64,000 nucleotides of DNA from Dehalococcoidia bacterium (lineage in GTDB: Bacteria > Chloroflexota > Dehalococcoidia > GIF9 > AB-539-J10): positions 1-64,000 of the forward strand of contig SKVJ01000009.1 of assembly GCA_007129495.1 (NCBI GenBank), in the 5' to 3' direction. A model generated the notes under the pieces. The model did not search any database. It had not been told where the DNA came from and worked only from the letters and a program-made list of their open reading frames with translations. Position 1 is the stretch's first letter; each line of letters begins with the position of its first letter. This document shows positions 41,504-50,983 of the stretch, piece by piece. The position numbers and the translations under genes are program-made.

Positions 41504-42688
41504 ATGATTACTAGTGCTCTCCTTTTCCGGCTATTCGATGCAGCGTACATGCAGCGCTGGAACGATCAGATCCGGCCCGTGGAGCTCACAGAGCTTGACA
41601 AGCAAGCACACAAGATGGTCGTGGCATTTGTGCTCGGCAAGCACGAAGAGAGCTCTGAAGCCTTCAGCTGGACGTCTCTGATCGAATCGGGATTATTCGA
41701 ATACCTGCAGCGTTTGGTATTGACCGACCTCAAGCCGCAGGTCTTCTACAAGATAAAAGAAGATCCGGTGAGGTACCAGCAACTCAACGATTGGGTCTAT
41801 CGGGAACTCAAGGAGCTCATCGCGCCTCTAGGAGTTGAATTCTGCGAACGATTTCGGGCACATCTCTCATCCCGCGATGAGCCCTGTCACCAGAGGGTGG
41901 TCAAGGCTGCGCACTTCTTCGCAACGAAATGGGAGTTTGAAATCATACGTCGAGCGAACCCGCTCGGACATGAGATGGAACGCATCAGTGCTCGCCTGGA
42001 ATCCCAACAGGAGCAGTACTACGATATGGTGGGCCTCCGGAACCTTGAACTCTACCCGAAGCTGCGCAGTTTTGTAGACCTCTGCGGTCTGCTCAGGTTT
42101 CAGTCACGATGGAGCCATGTGCACAGGATTCCCAGGACGTCAGTTCTCGGCCACATGCTTATGGTAGCCATGATCTCCTATCTGTTTTCTCTTGAAATTG
42201 GGGCGTGCCGCCGACGATGTGTCAACAACTACTTAACCGGCCTGTTCCACGATCTTCCTGAGGCCCTTACCAGAGACATCATCTCTCCTGTGAAACACTC
42301 CGTGAAAGGACTGAACTCTCTGATCAAGACCTATGAGCGGGAGGAAATGCAGGAGAAAGTGTATCCTCTCGTACCAGCCGCGTGGCATTCAGATCTGAAG
42401 CTGTTTACTGAAGATGAGTTTCGCAGCGTTGTCCATGTCAACGGCTCGCCCGTATTCTGCAGCAGCGACGAGATTAATGACCGATTCAACGAGGATGTGT
42501 ACAATCCACGGGATGGTGAACTCATAAAAGGAATAGACGACCTCACCGCCTTCATGGAAGCTCAACTCGCCAAGAACAATGGGATAAACTCTCCAGAGCT
42601 TTCACGGGCGCGTCAATCGATTAAGCGAAAGTACGGGACTGTAACCATAGCAGGAATCGAATTTGGAAAACTCTATGCCCAACTCTGA
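41504..42688 (+). CDS. HD-domain protein
   Basis: The protein has 394 residues from ATG 41504, behind AGGGGAAG. A perfect -10 tataat lies at 41473-41478 without a good -35. The HD metal motif is GLFHDLPEALTRDI (His-Asp) with preceding HMLMVAMISYLFS, as in the HD hydrolases related to 5'-nucleotidase YfbR and predicted hydrolases. Later KLFTEDEFRSVVHV and DELIKGIDDLTAFMEAQL fit the same group. It probably hydrolyses a nucleotide or phosphate ester. The N-terminal ~180 residues are helical without a name. Confidence 0.8.
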   Translation: MITSALLFRLFDAAYMQRWNDQIRPVELTELDKQAHKMVVAFVLGKHEESSEAFSWTSLIESGLFEYLQRLVLTDLKPQVFYKIKEDPVRYQQLNDWVYRELKELIAPLGVEFCERFRAHLSSRDEPCHQRVVKAAHFFATKWEFEIIRRANPLGHEMERISARLESQQEQYYDMVGLRNLELYPKLRSFVDLCGLLRFQSRWSHVHRIPRTSVLGHMLMVAMISYLFSLEIGACRRRCVNNYLTGLFHDLPEALTRDIISPVKHSVKGLNSLIKTYEREEMQEKVYPLVPAAWHSDLKLFTEDEFRSVVHVNGSPVFCSSDEINDRFNEDVYNPRDGELIKGIDDLTAFMEAQLAKNNGINSPELSRARQSIKRKYGTVTIAGIEFGKLYAQL

Positions 42689-42726
42689 TTCCTGCTCACA
42701 GCGATTGCAGCTATCCGGCTACCGGG

Positions 42727-42981
42727 ATGGATCCACGGGACACTAAGATGAAGGCAGTCTACCATCCGACGAGCAACCATCGGGAGGAAGTGGAGATTCT
42801 CGACATCTTTATCGACGCTGACTCACAACCCAGGATGATGTTTCTGCGGGCCGACGGGCACATCGGTACTGCGCCGATTGGCCGCTTCACAGAACTGAGA
42901 AATGGCACACCACCACTGAAACGCCCGGGCCGAATGACTAAGAACACCGACGAGACATCTGATCCAACTGGACAAACCTGA
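42727..42981 (+). CDS. Small hypothetical protein
   Basis: The protein has 84 residues (77 if ATG 42748 is used). VEILDIFIDADSQPRMMFLR looks like two beta strands. The C-terminus is polar. There is no clear ribosome binding site. It lies 38 bases after the HD gene on the same strand. No family recognised. Confidence 0.4.
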   Translation: MDPRDTKMKAVYHPTSNHREEVEILDIFIDADSQPRMMFLRADGHIGTAPIGRFTELRNGTPPLKRPGRMTKNTDETSDPTGQT

Positions 42982-43017
42982 CTATTAATCAATTCTGCCT
43001 GCTTGTTCCCGGTCAGG

Positions 43018-43023
43018 TATAAT
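43018..43023 (+). promoter_or_regulatory. -10 element of the MetE-like gene
   Basis: A perfect tataat lies 64 bases before the start codon. The -35 region 17 bases upstream (ctgcct) is weak. Confidence 0.4.
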
Positions 43024-43086
43024 CATTGCGCCAGAGTCCAACAGCTGAAGCGGTGCATCAATCCACGGTATTGGAGGTTCTTGTCC

Positions 43087-43947
43087 ATGTTGACGACCGT
43101 TATCGGAAGCCACCCGGTGAAGTACAGTGAACTTGGACCTGACGCAATCCGGCTCGCAATCGAAGACCAGTTGGCGGCGGGCATCGATCTGGTTACCGAC
43201 GGACAAACCCGCTATGACATGATTGAATACTTCGCTCGCGCTATCGATTCCTATACCTACGAAGGGAAGAGTGTCATTACAGGCAAGGTAGGTGGTGGCA
43301 GGCCCGACGAGTTAGTAGAGGATCTTCGTCTCGCCAGAAGTCTGGCACCCCGCGTCAAGGGCCTTATCACCGGGCCAGTAACACTCGTATTCTCTTCCCG
43401 GGTCAAAGCACACTACAGAGGCTATCGGGATGAGAGTGTCTATCTTGATACAGCAGACGCCCTCTTGGACATCGCACGTGCACTTGAGGCAGAGGGCGCG
43501 GCATGGATTCAGATTGATGAGCCTTACCTCTCAGTTGGAGCTCCGATGGATATCGCCAGAACTGCAATCGAAAGGATAGCAATGGGGTTGAACATTCCGG
43601 TGGCACTGCATGTATGCGGGGTAGTTGGCAAGATACTTCCTCAGTTAGTGACGTGGCAGGGCCTTACTCTGTTGTCGCACGGGTTTATGGGCGATAAGAA
43701 CGATGACGTGCTTCAGTCGGAGGCACTGCAGTTCAGCAACAAGATGCTAGGGCTTGGCTGTATTGATACTAAGTCTACTGAGGTTGAGACACAAGATTCC
43801 GTCGTCAGCCTGATAAGAACAGCGCTTGATCTGCTTCCGGCGGAACGCGTCGTCATTCATCCCGACTGTGGATTGCGGATTTTGCCGAGAGATGTAGTTA
43901 AGAAGAAACTGAATGCGATGGTGTCCGCGGCGCGGCAGTTCAACTAA
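43087..43947 (+). CDS. Core-type cobalamin-independent methionine synthase (MetE-like)
   Basis: The protein has 286 residues from ATG 43087 with TTGGAGG upstream. It contains only the C-terminal catalytic barrel of MetE. Signs are TTVIGSHPVKYSEL at the start, DGQTRYDMIEYFA, IQIDEPYLSVG, HVCG (His175, Cys177) and HPDCGLR (Cys261), the zinc site. Full MetE is about 750 residues with an N-terminal folate-binding barrel. Short core-MetE proteins are known from archaea and from Dehalococcoides, where methylcobalamin or a corrinoid protein rather than methyl-folate gives the methyl group (established for that family; assignment here is inference). Confidence 0.82.
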   Translation: MLTTVIGSHPVKYSELGPDAIRLAIEDQLAAGIDLVTDGQTRYDMIEYFARAIDSYTYEGKSVITGKVGGGRPDELVEDLRLARSLAPRVKGLITGPVTLVFSSRVKAHYRGYRDESVYLDTADALLDIARALEAEGAAWIQIDEPYLSVGAPMDIARTAIERIAMGLNIPVALHVCGVVGKILPQLVTWQGLTLLSHGFMGDKNDDVLQSEALQFSNKMLGLGCIDTKSTEVETQDSVVSLIRTALDLLPAERVVIHPDCGLRILPRDVVKKKLNAMVSAARQFN

Positions 43948-44065
43948 TCGGGATTATCTGCACGCCTTCAGCTTGAGCCGGAGCGAATCCACAAAACAAT
44001 CCGTGCCGAAGAATGCCAACATCACTATTAAGGCGCTTCGGCACTGACTCACCTCTCTCCGTAGT

Positions 44066-44467
44066 TTAATCTGACGTACCGGTGATACACCTGAGTTTCT
44101 CTACGTAATCCGGCCTTGCCGGACTGAACATGTCCACGATCTGACAGTCTACGTCTATCATCTGTGCTCCATGTTCGTGACCGGCAGGGAACCGGATGAT
44201 ATCTCCTGGTTTCATTCGATAGAGCGACCCATCCAGAATGGCATCCAATTCCCCTGTAAGTACTAGCATAATCTGCTCTATCCCTTGATGCGTGTGCACG
44301 GGAAAGTAAGATCCCGCCCGGAGATTGGCAATGCTGAGAGTCATGTTGTCTCCAGCCACTATGTGGCTCATTGCTCCCGGTGCAAGTTGCACTTGGGGTA
44401 TTGTCGCAAACGTGATGACCGTCGCTTCCTGCTGATCTGCTGTAGCACGCACAAATTGCTGACTCAC
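44066..44467 (-). CDS. Cupin-domain protein
   Basis: The protein has 133 residues, GTG start behind GGAGGAG. The cupin motifs are PVHTHQGIEQIMLVLTGELD (first His pair and Glu) and PGDIIRFPAGHEHGAQ (second His). It is a single small beta-barrel that likely binds a metal. Such proteins range from enzymes to sensors. The substrate is unknown. Confidence 0.82.
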   Translation of the reverse strand: MSQQFVRATADQQEATVITFATIPQVQLAPGAMSHIVAGDNMTLSIANLRAGSYFPVHTHQGIEQIMLVLTGELDAILDGSLYRMKPGDIIRFPAGHEHGAQMIDVDCQIVDMFSPARPDYVEKLRCITGTSD

Positions 44468-44704
44468 ACTTCTCCTCCGAAATACCTTATGTCACTCCCG
44501 ACACTAATCAAAGACTGAAGCTAGAATGATATCACGCCCTGACACTTGGTTCTCCGAAAGTCGTGCCGCTCCTTCGCACGATGACGGCACCGACAAGAGG
44601 AGACCGTAGCCAGTCGCTATTCTGCTAGAATTGCAGGGTACACGGCCACGCGTAAGATCGTGAATCCGTACACCCTTGCCTCAGACCAGCCCCACCGTTC
44701 ATTC

Positions 44705-44789
44705 GGGGAAGTGTCGGAATTGGCAGACGAGCATGACTTAGGATCATGTGCCGCAAGGCGTGGGGGTTCGAGTCCCCCCTTCCCCACCA
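44705..44789 (+). tRNA. tRNA-Leu (TAG)
   Basis: Class II tRNA. The acceptor GGGGAAG pairs with CTTCCCC, discriminator A, CCA encoded (44787-44789). The anticodon arm CATGA/TCATG has loop CTTAGGA, giving TAG. Confidence 0.95.
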
Positions 44790-45396
44790 GACGGGAGCAT
44801 ATCTCTCGCTCGCTTCAGGTTCTCCGAGTACAGGCACCTGCCTGGAGGAGAGCAACGCTGATGAGGCGCTCATACGCCACTTGGCAGGACATGGATCTTA
44901 CTGCCAAGTACGCTGCTAATTGGTGCGAACGACCTGCAGCAAGTCAAACAGTCGGCTGACCGCCAAAACTGTTACAATAGACACTCTCAAGGAACGTACC
45001 TCATCATGAAGTCGCTACGGCGAGCTGTTCGCTTTTCGCGAATGATAGAATCGGGTACCCAGGGGATGCGACCCAACCAGTACTCAGATGGCAACAGGAA
45101 TTGACACGCGCTCCTCCACAGGTCAGCTTCATACCAGCGCAGCTGGAGGCGTGCACCGGAGTCACTGTCGGAATCAATTCCGTGCTCCAGACCCGAGTTT
45201 CGGAAACTGGCTCCGCTACTATCAGTGTGAAGGATATTCCCAATCCATGCAGACACCCGGTATTCAGTCTACCGTGCAACGCAAATGTTCCGCCGCTACA
45301 ATCGTCAGATCATCACTAACCGCGTTTCAGGTTGTAGAGACGAAGTCTTCACAGCATGGTAACAGTTGACACAAGAACAAAGGAGTGTACTTCCTC
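44790..45396. other. Intergenic region, nothing recognised
   Basis: About 600 bases between the tRNA and fabF. Short frames only. A ttgaca (45366-45371) lies close to the fabF start but has no matching -10. Confidence 0.5.
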
Positions 45397-46638
45397 ATGA
45401 GGAATGGACGACGCGTCGTCATCACAGGCACCGGCGCCCTCACGCCACTCGGAATCGGGGCACAGGAATCGTGGTCAAGGCTCTGCGAAGGAGAGTCAGG
45501 TATCGGTCCGATCACTCGCTTCGATGCATCCGGACTCTCCACCCGCATTGCCGGAGAGGTCAAGCACTTCGATGCGTCCAAGTACATGGACCGAAAGGTC
45601 GCCCGTCGTTCCGATCTCTTCGCCCAATACGCGATTGCTGCCACACGTATGGCTCTTGACGACGCCCGCCTTGAAATGACCGAGGAAGTCTCACATCGTA
45701 CCGGCGTCATACTGGGAAGTGCTGTAGGCGGTATTGGCACCCTTTGCTACAACATGAGAACCGAAAATGAGGGAAACAGCGAGGGGGTCTCGAAAATGCT
45801 CGCTTCTATGTATATCCCCAGCGCTGGCGCAAACGATATCAGCGTGGTTTTCGGAATCAAAGGACCGAGTCGTGGACTGAGCACCGCCTGTGCCACGGGG
45901 GGGCACTGTATTGGCGATGCGGTCCGGTTCATCCAGTACGGCGACGCTGACATTATGGTCGCCGGCGCCTCCGAGGCTCAGATCGTGCCAGTTTTCATAG
46001 ACAGCATAGGACGGCTCAGAGCGTCCTCCACCCGAAACGACGAGCCTGAACGCGCTTGTCGTCCTTTTGAAAGAGACAGGGACGGGTTTGCCAGTGGAGA
46101 GGGAGCCGGAGTCCTGGTGCTCGAGGAGAGCGAACATGCCCTCGCCCGCGGCGCGCACATCTATGCTGAGATAACCGGCTTCGCCTCAAACATCGATGCC
46201 TACCACGCCACCAAGCCGGAGCCCGGGAGCCAGGCACGGTGTATCAGCCTTGCATTGCGCGACGCGCAAATCGCACCGAAAGATGTGGAGTACGTGAATG
46301 CGCACGGCACCGCGACGATTCTCGGAGATCTGTCAGAAACCAGGGCTCTCAAGATTGCGTTCGGCCACTATGCCACACAGCTCATGATAAGTTCCAATAA
46401 ATCCATGATCGGCCATATGTGGAGCGCCTCAGGAGCTGTGGAAGCGATCTTCACTGCACTCACTCTGCAAACCGGTGTTATCCCGCCTACTATCAATTAC
46501 GAAACGCCGGACCCTGAATGTGATCTGGACTACGTGCCGAATGTGAAACGCACAATGCCCGTCAACATCGCAATATCAGAATCATTCGGATTCGGCGGCA
46601 TGAACGCTGTGCTGGTTCTCCAACGCTGGACTGATTGA
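45397..46638 (+). CDS. fabF: 3-oxoacyl-ACP synthase II
   Basis: The protein has 413 residues from ATG 45397. The GTG at 45385 overlaps the AAAGGAG site and is rejected. It has the KAS II catalytic triad: Cys165 in LSTACATGGHC, His303 in VNAHGTATILGD and His340 in SNKSMIGHMWSASGAVE. It condenses malonyl-ACP with acyl-ACP in fatty acid elongation. The loop after NAHGT reads ATILGD instead of the usual S-T-x-x-N-D. No other fab genes are nearby. Confidence 0.93.
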   Translation: MRNGRRVVITGTGALTPLGIGAQESWSRLCEGESGIGPITRFDASGLSTRIAGEVKHFDASKYMDRKVARRSDLFAQYAIAATRMALDDARLEMTEEVSHRTGVILGSAVGGIGTLCYNMRTENEGNSEGVSKMLASMYIPSAGANDISVVFGIKGPSRGLSTACATGGHCIGDAVRFIQYGDADIMVAGASEAQIVPVFIDSIGRLRASSTRNDEPERACRPFERDRDGFASGEGAGVLVLEESEHALARGAHIYAEITGFASNIDAYHATKPEPGSQARCISLALRDAQIAPKDVEYVNAHGTATILGDLSETRALKIAFGHYATQLMISSNKSMIGHMWSASGAVEAIFTALTLQTGVIPPTINYETPDPECDLDYVPNVKRTMPVNIAISESFGFGGMNAVLVLQRWTD

Positions 46639-46658
46639 ACAGGTTGCTGCCCGCGCTG

Positions 46659-47249
46659 TTATCCGCCGCTCTCCTGGCTGGAAGAGGATTTGCTTCGGCG
46701 CCGCCTTGACCTGCTGCGACGAGTCCATAATGACGAGAAGAACGCTTTGTCCAGTTGATGCCGCGCATCGGCAACGTTAAGCAGATCACGAGAGGTAGCG
46801 CCCTCGAAGTACGCCACCTCTACATGCTTCCCCATATTCTTAACGGCCTGCAACGCATAGGCAAAATCGGCGTCGCCGCTCACCAGTATTGCAGTATCAT
46901 AGAAGTTATTCCACGCGAAGTACAATAGGTCAGTACCAAGCATGATGTCGACGCCCTTCTCCATCTGGGTTCCCTGTGATGTCTTAATGCTCCCAAGCCG
47001 TACCTCAAGATAGGGAGTCTTCCGAAGTGTATCCAGAAACTCCTGTTGCTCCCGAAATGCGTCAGGTCGCTGGGAAGCATCCTGCAATGCATTGTAATAG
47101 TACGTTCGGAACAGGTATCGATCACCGCAGAGTTTGGCTACAAACTGGGTGAAGTCAAGGTCGTGGCGTTTGAGTGTACCTTCCAGCGCATGATACAGGT
47201 TACTGCCATCAATGAAGATAGCCACGCGTTCGGGATCCAATGTGCGCAC
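46659..47249 (-). CDS. NYN-domain (LabA/DUF88) protein
   Basis: The protein has 196 residues and a GTG (47247-47249) or TTG (47240) start near GAGGAGG. It is a PIN-like nuclease fold of the NYN type: AIFIDGSNLYHAL (first Asp), EKGVDIMLGTDLL and LVSGDADFAYALQ supply the acidic cluster. The C-terminal tail is very rich in Arg, Lys and Ser, suited to nucleic acid binding. Likely an RNase or RNA-processing protein. It ends 14 bases before no other gene on its strand, and its partner is unknown. Confidence 0.85.
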   Translation of the reverse strand: MRTLDPERVAIFIDGSNLYHALEGTLKRHDLDFTQFVAKLCGDRYLFRTYYYNALQDASQRPDAFREQQEFLDTLRKTPYLEVRLGSIKTSQGTQMEKGVDIMLGTDLLYFAWNNFYDTAILVSGDADFAYALQAVKNMGKHVEVAYFEGATSRDLLNVADARHQLDKAFFSSLWTRRSRSRRRRSKSSSSQESGG

Positions 47250-47262
47250 CCCTCCTCAATTC

Positions 47263-48126
47263 CTAATGAGACGTCTTTGTATATTGTTGCCGGGATGCGA
47301 TCCCGTGCGTGATGCGATCAATCACAATTGCAAGCAGCACGATCGATAGACCGGCCTCGAATCCTCGTCCCACCTCGATCCTGTTGATGGCAAGCAGGAC
47401 CTCCATTCCAATTCCACGCGCACCGATCATCGATGCGATAACCACCATCGCCAAGGCCATCATCGTCGTCTGGTTAATGCCCACCATTATGGATGGAAAG
47501 GCCAAAGGTAGTTGGACTTCGAACAGTATCTGCTTCGATGTGGCGCCAAAGGCTTGGGCAGCCTCTATGACACTCTGGGACACCCCCCTTATCCCGACGT
47601 TCGTCAGCCGGATGACCGGAGGTACCGCATAGATAATGGTTGCGAAGACTGCGGGGACTCTTCCCAATCCAAAGAACATTAGTGCCGGAATCAGATAGAC
47701 AAAACTGGGCATGGTCTGCATGCCATCGAGAATCGGGCGCAGTATGCCCGCAAACGTATCACTGCGTGCCATGAAGATGCCGGTGGGAATTCCGATGATC
47801 AAAGACAATATAACGGCAGCAAAAATGAGTGCAAGCGTCATCATTGCAAGATCCCAATACCCGAACGTCCCGATGATTGCCATGAACACCATCATCACAG
47901 GGGCAGCCCACCACGTCCGAATGGCATACCAGGCAAGGACTCCGACCAGGAGCAGTACGACGAACCAAGGGAGCCATAGCAGCAGACTATCCACTGCCAT
48001 CAGGATTGTAAGTAGCACATCGCCAATGAAGTCCAGCAGCGGCCCGAAGTACCTGAGGATCCATGACACAGCGCTGTCGATCCAATCAGCGACTGGGAGT
48101 CGCAAGAATGTCGGGAAGTCCATCAT
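47263..48126 (-). CDS. proW: Glycine betaine/proline ABC transporter permease
   Basis: The protein has 287 residues and about six to seven membrane segments. DGMQTMPSFVYLIPALMFFG and GVSQSVIEAAQAFGATSKQI (the EAA loop that contacts the ATPase) and GMEVLLAINRIEVGRGFEAG are typical of ProW/OpuAB. Its ATGA start overlaps the stop of the ATPase gene by four bases. It forms the channel of an osmoprotectant uptake system with the genes upstream. Confidence 0.92.
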   Translation of the reverse strand: MMDFPTFLRLPVADWIDSAVSWILRYFGPLLDFIGDVLLTILMAVDSLLLWLPWFVVLLLVGVLAWYAIRTWWAAPVMMVFMAIIGTFGYWDLAMMTLALIFAAVILSLIIGIPTGIFMARSDTFAGILRPILDGMQTMPSFVYLIPALMFFGLGRVPAVFATIIYAVPPVIRLTNVGIRGVSQSVIEAAQAFGATSKQILFEVQLPLAFPSIMVGINQTTMMALAMVVIASMIGARGIGMEVLLAINRIEVGRGFEAGLSIVLLAIVIDRITHGIASRQQYTKTSH

Positions 48127-49460
48127 GGCGATTCTCCTTCTCCCTGGTAAGTGTCAGCAGACGCGCTTTGATCCGTGACGGGCGACTCTTCCTCCGCAGG
48201 AGCACCTTGTGTCTCAACTTGCTCGATCTGCTCCTCTTCACGAATCATGCTGGAGATTATTGTACTTACATAGATCTCTCCGAGAAAACGATCCTCTTCA
48301 TCAACAACTGCGACAGGATAGCGCGTAGCAGCAACAAGGGGGATAAGATCTTCCACTACTGTATCCGCAGAACAGGATATGAATTCGGGGTCAAGTGCAT
48401 CCTTAAGATTCCTTCCTTGCTTTCTAATGAGCCGGACAAGCCCTTCGACAGTAATCATGCCAAGCAGGCGGGCCTGGCGTGTGACGACGAAAGCACTGTC
48501 GACATTCGCATCACGCAAGATCTGAAGAGATGCCTTCGGCCCCTGCCAGGAATAGATAAGTACGGGTGGTTGTTCCATAACCGTTCGAGCGGTGAGAACC
48601 TTCGTAGGAGATGCATCCTGGACGAATTGCCGCACGTATGCATTGCTCGGACTGGTGATAACCTCTTCCGGGCTTCCGACCTGTATTATCTCTCCATCGC
48701 GCATGATGGCGATACGCCCACCAACTTTGAGTGCCTCATGCAGGTCATGGGTCACGAACAGAAGGGTCTTCTGGAGTTCCGCCTGCAACTCAAGGAGTTC
48801 GTCCTGCATCTGGCGGCGGATGAGAGGATCCAATCCACTGAATGGTTCATCCAGAAGCAGTATCTCGGGATCTCCGGTGAGTGCACGCGCAATCCCAACG
48901 CGTTGCTGCATGCCGCCACTCAGCGCGGCAGGCAGGTGATGCTCCCAGCCCTTTAGACCAACCTTGTCGATGTAGTAACGCGCCCGTTCATACCGCTCAT
49001 CGATTGCGACACCACGCACCTTCAAACCGTAGGCCACGTTGTCGAGCACCGACCGATGGGGCAGTAATCCAAAGTGCTGAAATACCATTCCCATGGTGTT
49101 TCTGCGCAGCTCGCCCAGCTTCACATCATCATAGCTCACGATATCTTCGCCATTGATGATGACCTGGCCAGCGCTGGGCTCAGCCAATCGGATGATGCAG
49201 CGAATCAGCGTCGACTTGCCACTTCCGGACAAACCCATAAGTACAAAGAACTCGCCTCGATGGACATCGAAAGAGACGTCCCGAAGCCCCACCACTAAAC
49301 CCGTCTGCTCAAGAATGTCGTCCTTTCCAGCATTCCTCAGTTCCGGATTCTCTAGAACCCGTTCAGGGCGATGACCAAATATCTTCCAGACATTTCTGAC
49401 CTCGACGCAGACCTCCCGGTCTGCGTCGAGGTTGATACCATGATTGTTTTCTTCAGCCAT
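48123..49460 (-). CDS. proV: Glycine betaine/proline ABC transporter ATPase with CBS domains
   Basis: The protein has 445 residues. Motifs are Walker A GLSGSGKST, Q-loop FQHFGLLPH, signature LSGGMQQRVGIARAL, Walker B ILLLDEPFSGLDP and the H-loop FVTHDL. The C-terminal ~150 residues carry two CBS repeats (ILRDANVDSAFVVTR..., VVAATRYPVAVVDEEDRFLG), which in OpuA sense ionic strength and gate the transporter. An acidic tail ends the protein. Located between the binding-protein and permease genes. Confidence 0.94.
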   Translation of the reverse strand: MAEENNHGINLDADREVCVEVRNVWKIFGHRPERVLENPELRNAGKDDILEQTGLVVGLRDVSFDVHRGEFFVLMGLSGSGKSTLIRCIIRLAEPSAGQVIINGEDIVSYDDVKLGELRRNTMGMVFQHFGLLPHRSVLDNVAYGLKVRGVAIDERYERARYYIDKVGLKGWEHHLPAALSGGMQQRVGIARALTGDPEILLLDEPFSGLDPLIRRQMQDELLELQAELQKTLLFVTHDLHEALKVGGRIAIMRDGEIIQVGSPEEVITSPSNAYVRQFVQDASPTKVLTARTVMEQPPVLIYSWQGPKASLQILRDANVDSAFVVTRQARLLGMITVEGLVRLIRKQGRNLKDALDPEFISCSADTVVEDLIPLVAATRYPVAVVDEEDRFLGEIYVSTIISSMIREEEQIEQVETQGAPAEEESPVTDQSASADTYQGEGESP

Positions 49461-49487
49461 TACGAAATGTCCTTTCCGTCCGCATCC

Positions 49488-50501
49488 CTAGAGCGCGGCC
49501 TTCACGGCAGCGGCGACATCACTCGGAACCCACGCACTCCACCAATCCTCATACTCCCGAAGGTAGTACATAGCAGCTTCTTCAGGGCTGGCGCCATGCT
49601 CTTCCATGTAAGCAAGAACGTCATTGTGCTGCACTGTCTGTGTGTTGTAGTTTGTCAGGAACTCTACGAGTTCTGGATTCCGCTCACCGAACTCGGCATT
49701 TACGGCAACGTTCACGTTATTCGAGGGATACTCGCAACCGCGAGTAGTATTCCATATATGGTCATCGTACGGGGGTTCCTCAAGCGCGTACATGTCATAC
49801 TTGCCCAATACCCAGGTAGGCGCCCAGTAGTAACCGAACCACGGCTCGCCTCGTTCATACGCAGCCGCCATCGAGCCAGCCAGGGCAGCGTCAGAGCCGG
49901 TGATGAAATCCGTGTAGTACTCGTCAAGACCGTAATACACCAATTTCTCACTATTGAATTCAGTGCACATCCATCCCGGTATCGAGTTAACGAATCGGCC
50001 TTTGGAGGGATCCTCAGGATCCATAAACAACTCCCAATAGTCGGGCATATCAGCAACACTTCTAAGTTCCGGTGCGACTGGCTCTATACCACGGGCAGGG
50101 TCGCCCTCAATCATATAGCGAGGCACCAACCAACCCTGCCAGTTGTCGCCGAAGTTATTGCCGAGGTCGAGGACAGTGCCTGCGGCAACCGCCTCGTCGA
50201 AAGGCTCCTGCTGATTCTCAACCCAAATCTCCATATTCACATGGACATCGCCCCGGCTGAGACCCTGAAGGATGGTGATGGTATCGCCCGGAATATACTC
50301 GATATCGTCGTAACCGTATCCGTGCATCACGATAAATGCGGCGATACGATTGTTGACCTGTGCGCTGTCCCATGAAAGGTCACCAAATACTACTGTCTCT
50401 GTCTCTCCTGCAGGTGAACATCCCATTGCAGGCAGGGCAAGCAGTGCAATGCCGGTGGCGAGCAGTACGAGGCCTCGCCAGAACTTGATCATCGTTTTCA
50501 C
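49488..50501 (-). CDS. proX: Glycine betaine-binding lipoprotein
   Basis: The protein has 337 residues if GTG 50499-50501 is the start, ten bases after AAGGAGG. The ATG three codons later is 19 bases from it. The signal peptide ends LLALPAMGC, so Cys is probably lipidated. The mature part is an OpuAC-type type II binding protein: VVFGDLSWDSAQVNNRIAAF, GDVHVNMEIWVEN and YYWAPTWVLGKYDMYALEEP with the aromatic residues that cage quaternary amines. It feeds ProVW downstream. Confidence 0.9.
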   Translation of the reverse strand: MKTMIKFWRGLVLLATGIALLALPAMGCSPAGETETVVFGDLSWDSAQVNNRIAAFIVMHGYGYDDIEYIPGDTITILQGLSRGDVHVNMEIWVENQQEPFDEAVAAGTVLDLGNNFGDNWQGWLVPRYMIEGDPARGIEPVAPELRSVADMPDYWELFMDPEDPSKGRFVNSIPGWMCTEFNSEKLVYYGLDEYYTDFITGSDAALAGSMAAAYERGEPWFGYYWAPTWVLGKYDMYALEEPPYDDHIWNTTRGCEYPSNNVNVAVNAEFGERNPELVEFLTNYNTQTVQHNDVLAYMEEHGASPEEAAMYYLREYEDWWSAWVPSDVAAAVKAAL

Positions 50502-50983
50502 TATTTGACTACCTCCTTCATTGATTCGCGTGTTCCAGATCGACAAGCATCGGCCCCTTAACACGGCTTCAGGTTTGTAGGTTGTGGCCTTTGACGAATA
50601 ATCCAGGCCTCGAACTGTGCAGCGGAAAGCAACGAGAGAATCGATCGGAAACACGAATGGCTAACTACGAAGAGACGAGCCTCAGGCTAAGCACTCTCCC
50701 ATAATCCTTGTTCCTCCTTCCGTTTCCTTGTTCATCCAACAATGCAGTTGAATGAAGGTATTCAGAACTGCGCCGGAGCCACCTTCGTTTCTCCATACTA
50801 TTCCAATGAATCGCGCATGTCAACGCCCTGTCACAAGGAGCACGCCTCGCTACGCGGCCATCTGTATCTGTCCCTGTGCTCACTGGATAACCGGAGCGCT
50901 GACAGCCATACACAAGTTTGCTACGATGAATTACGAGCTACCGCTGGATGGTATTTCTCTGTCGCCATTTGCGTGTCATCTGA
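50502..50983. other. Intergenic region, divergent upstream sequences
   Basis: About 480 bases. Holds the likely promoter of the osmoprotectant operon, though no clear pair of boxes was found. No gene is supported. Confidence 0.45.
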
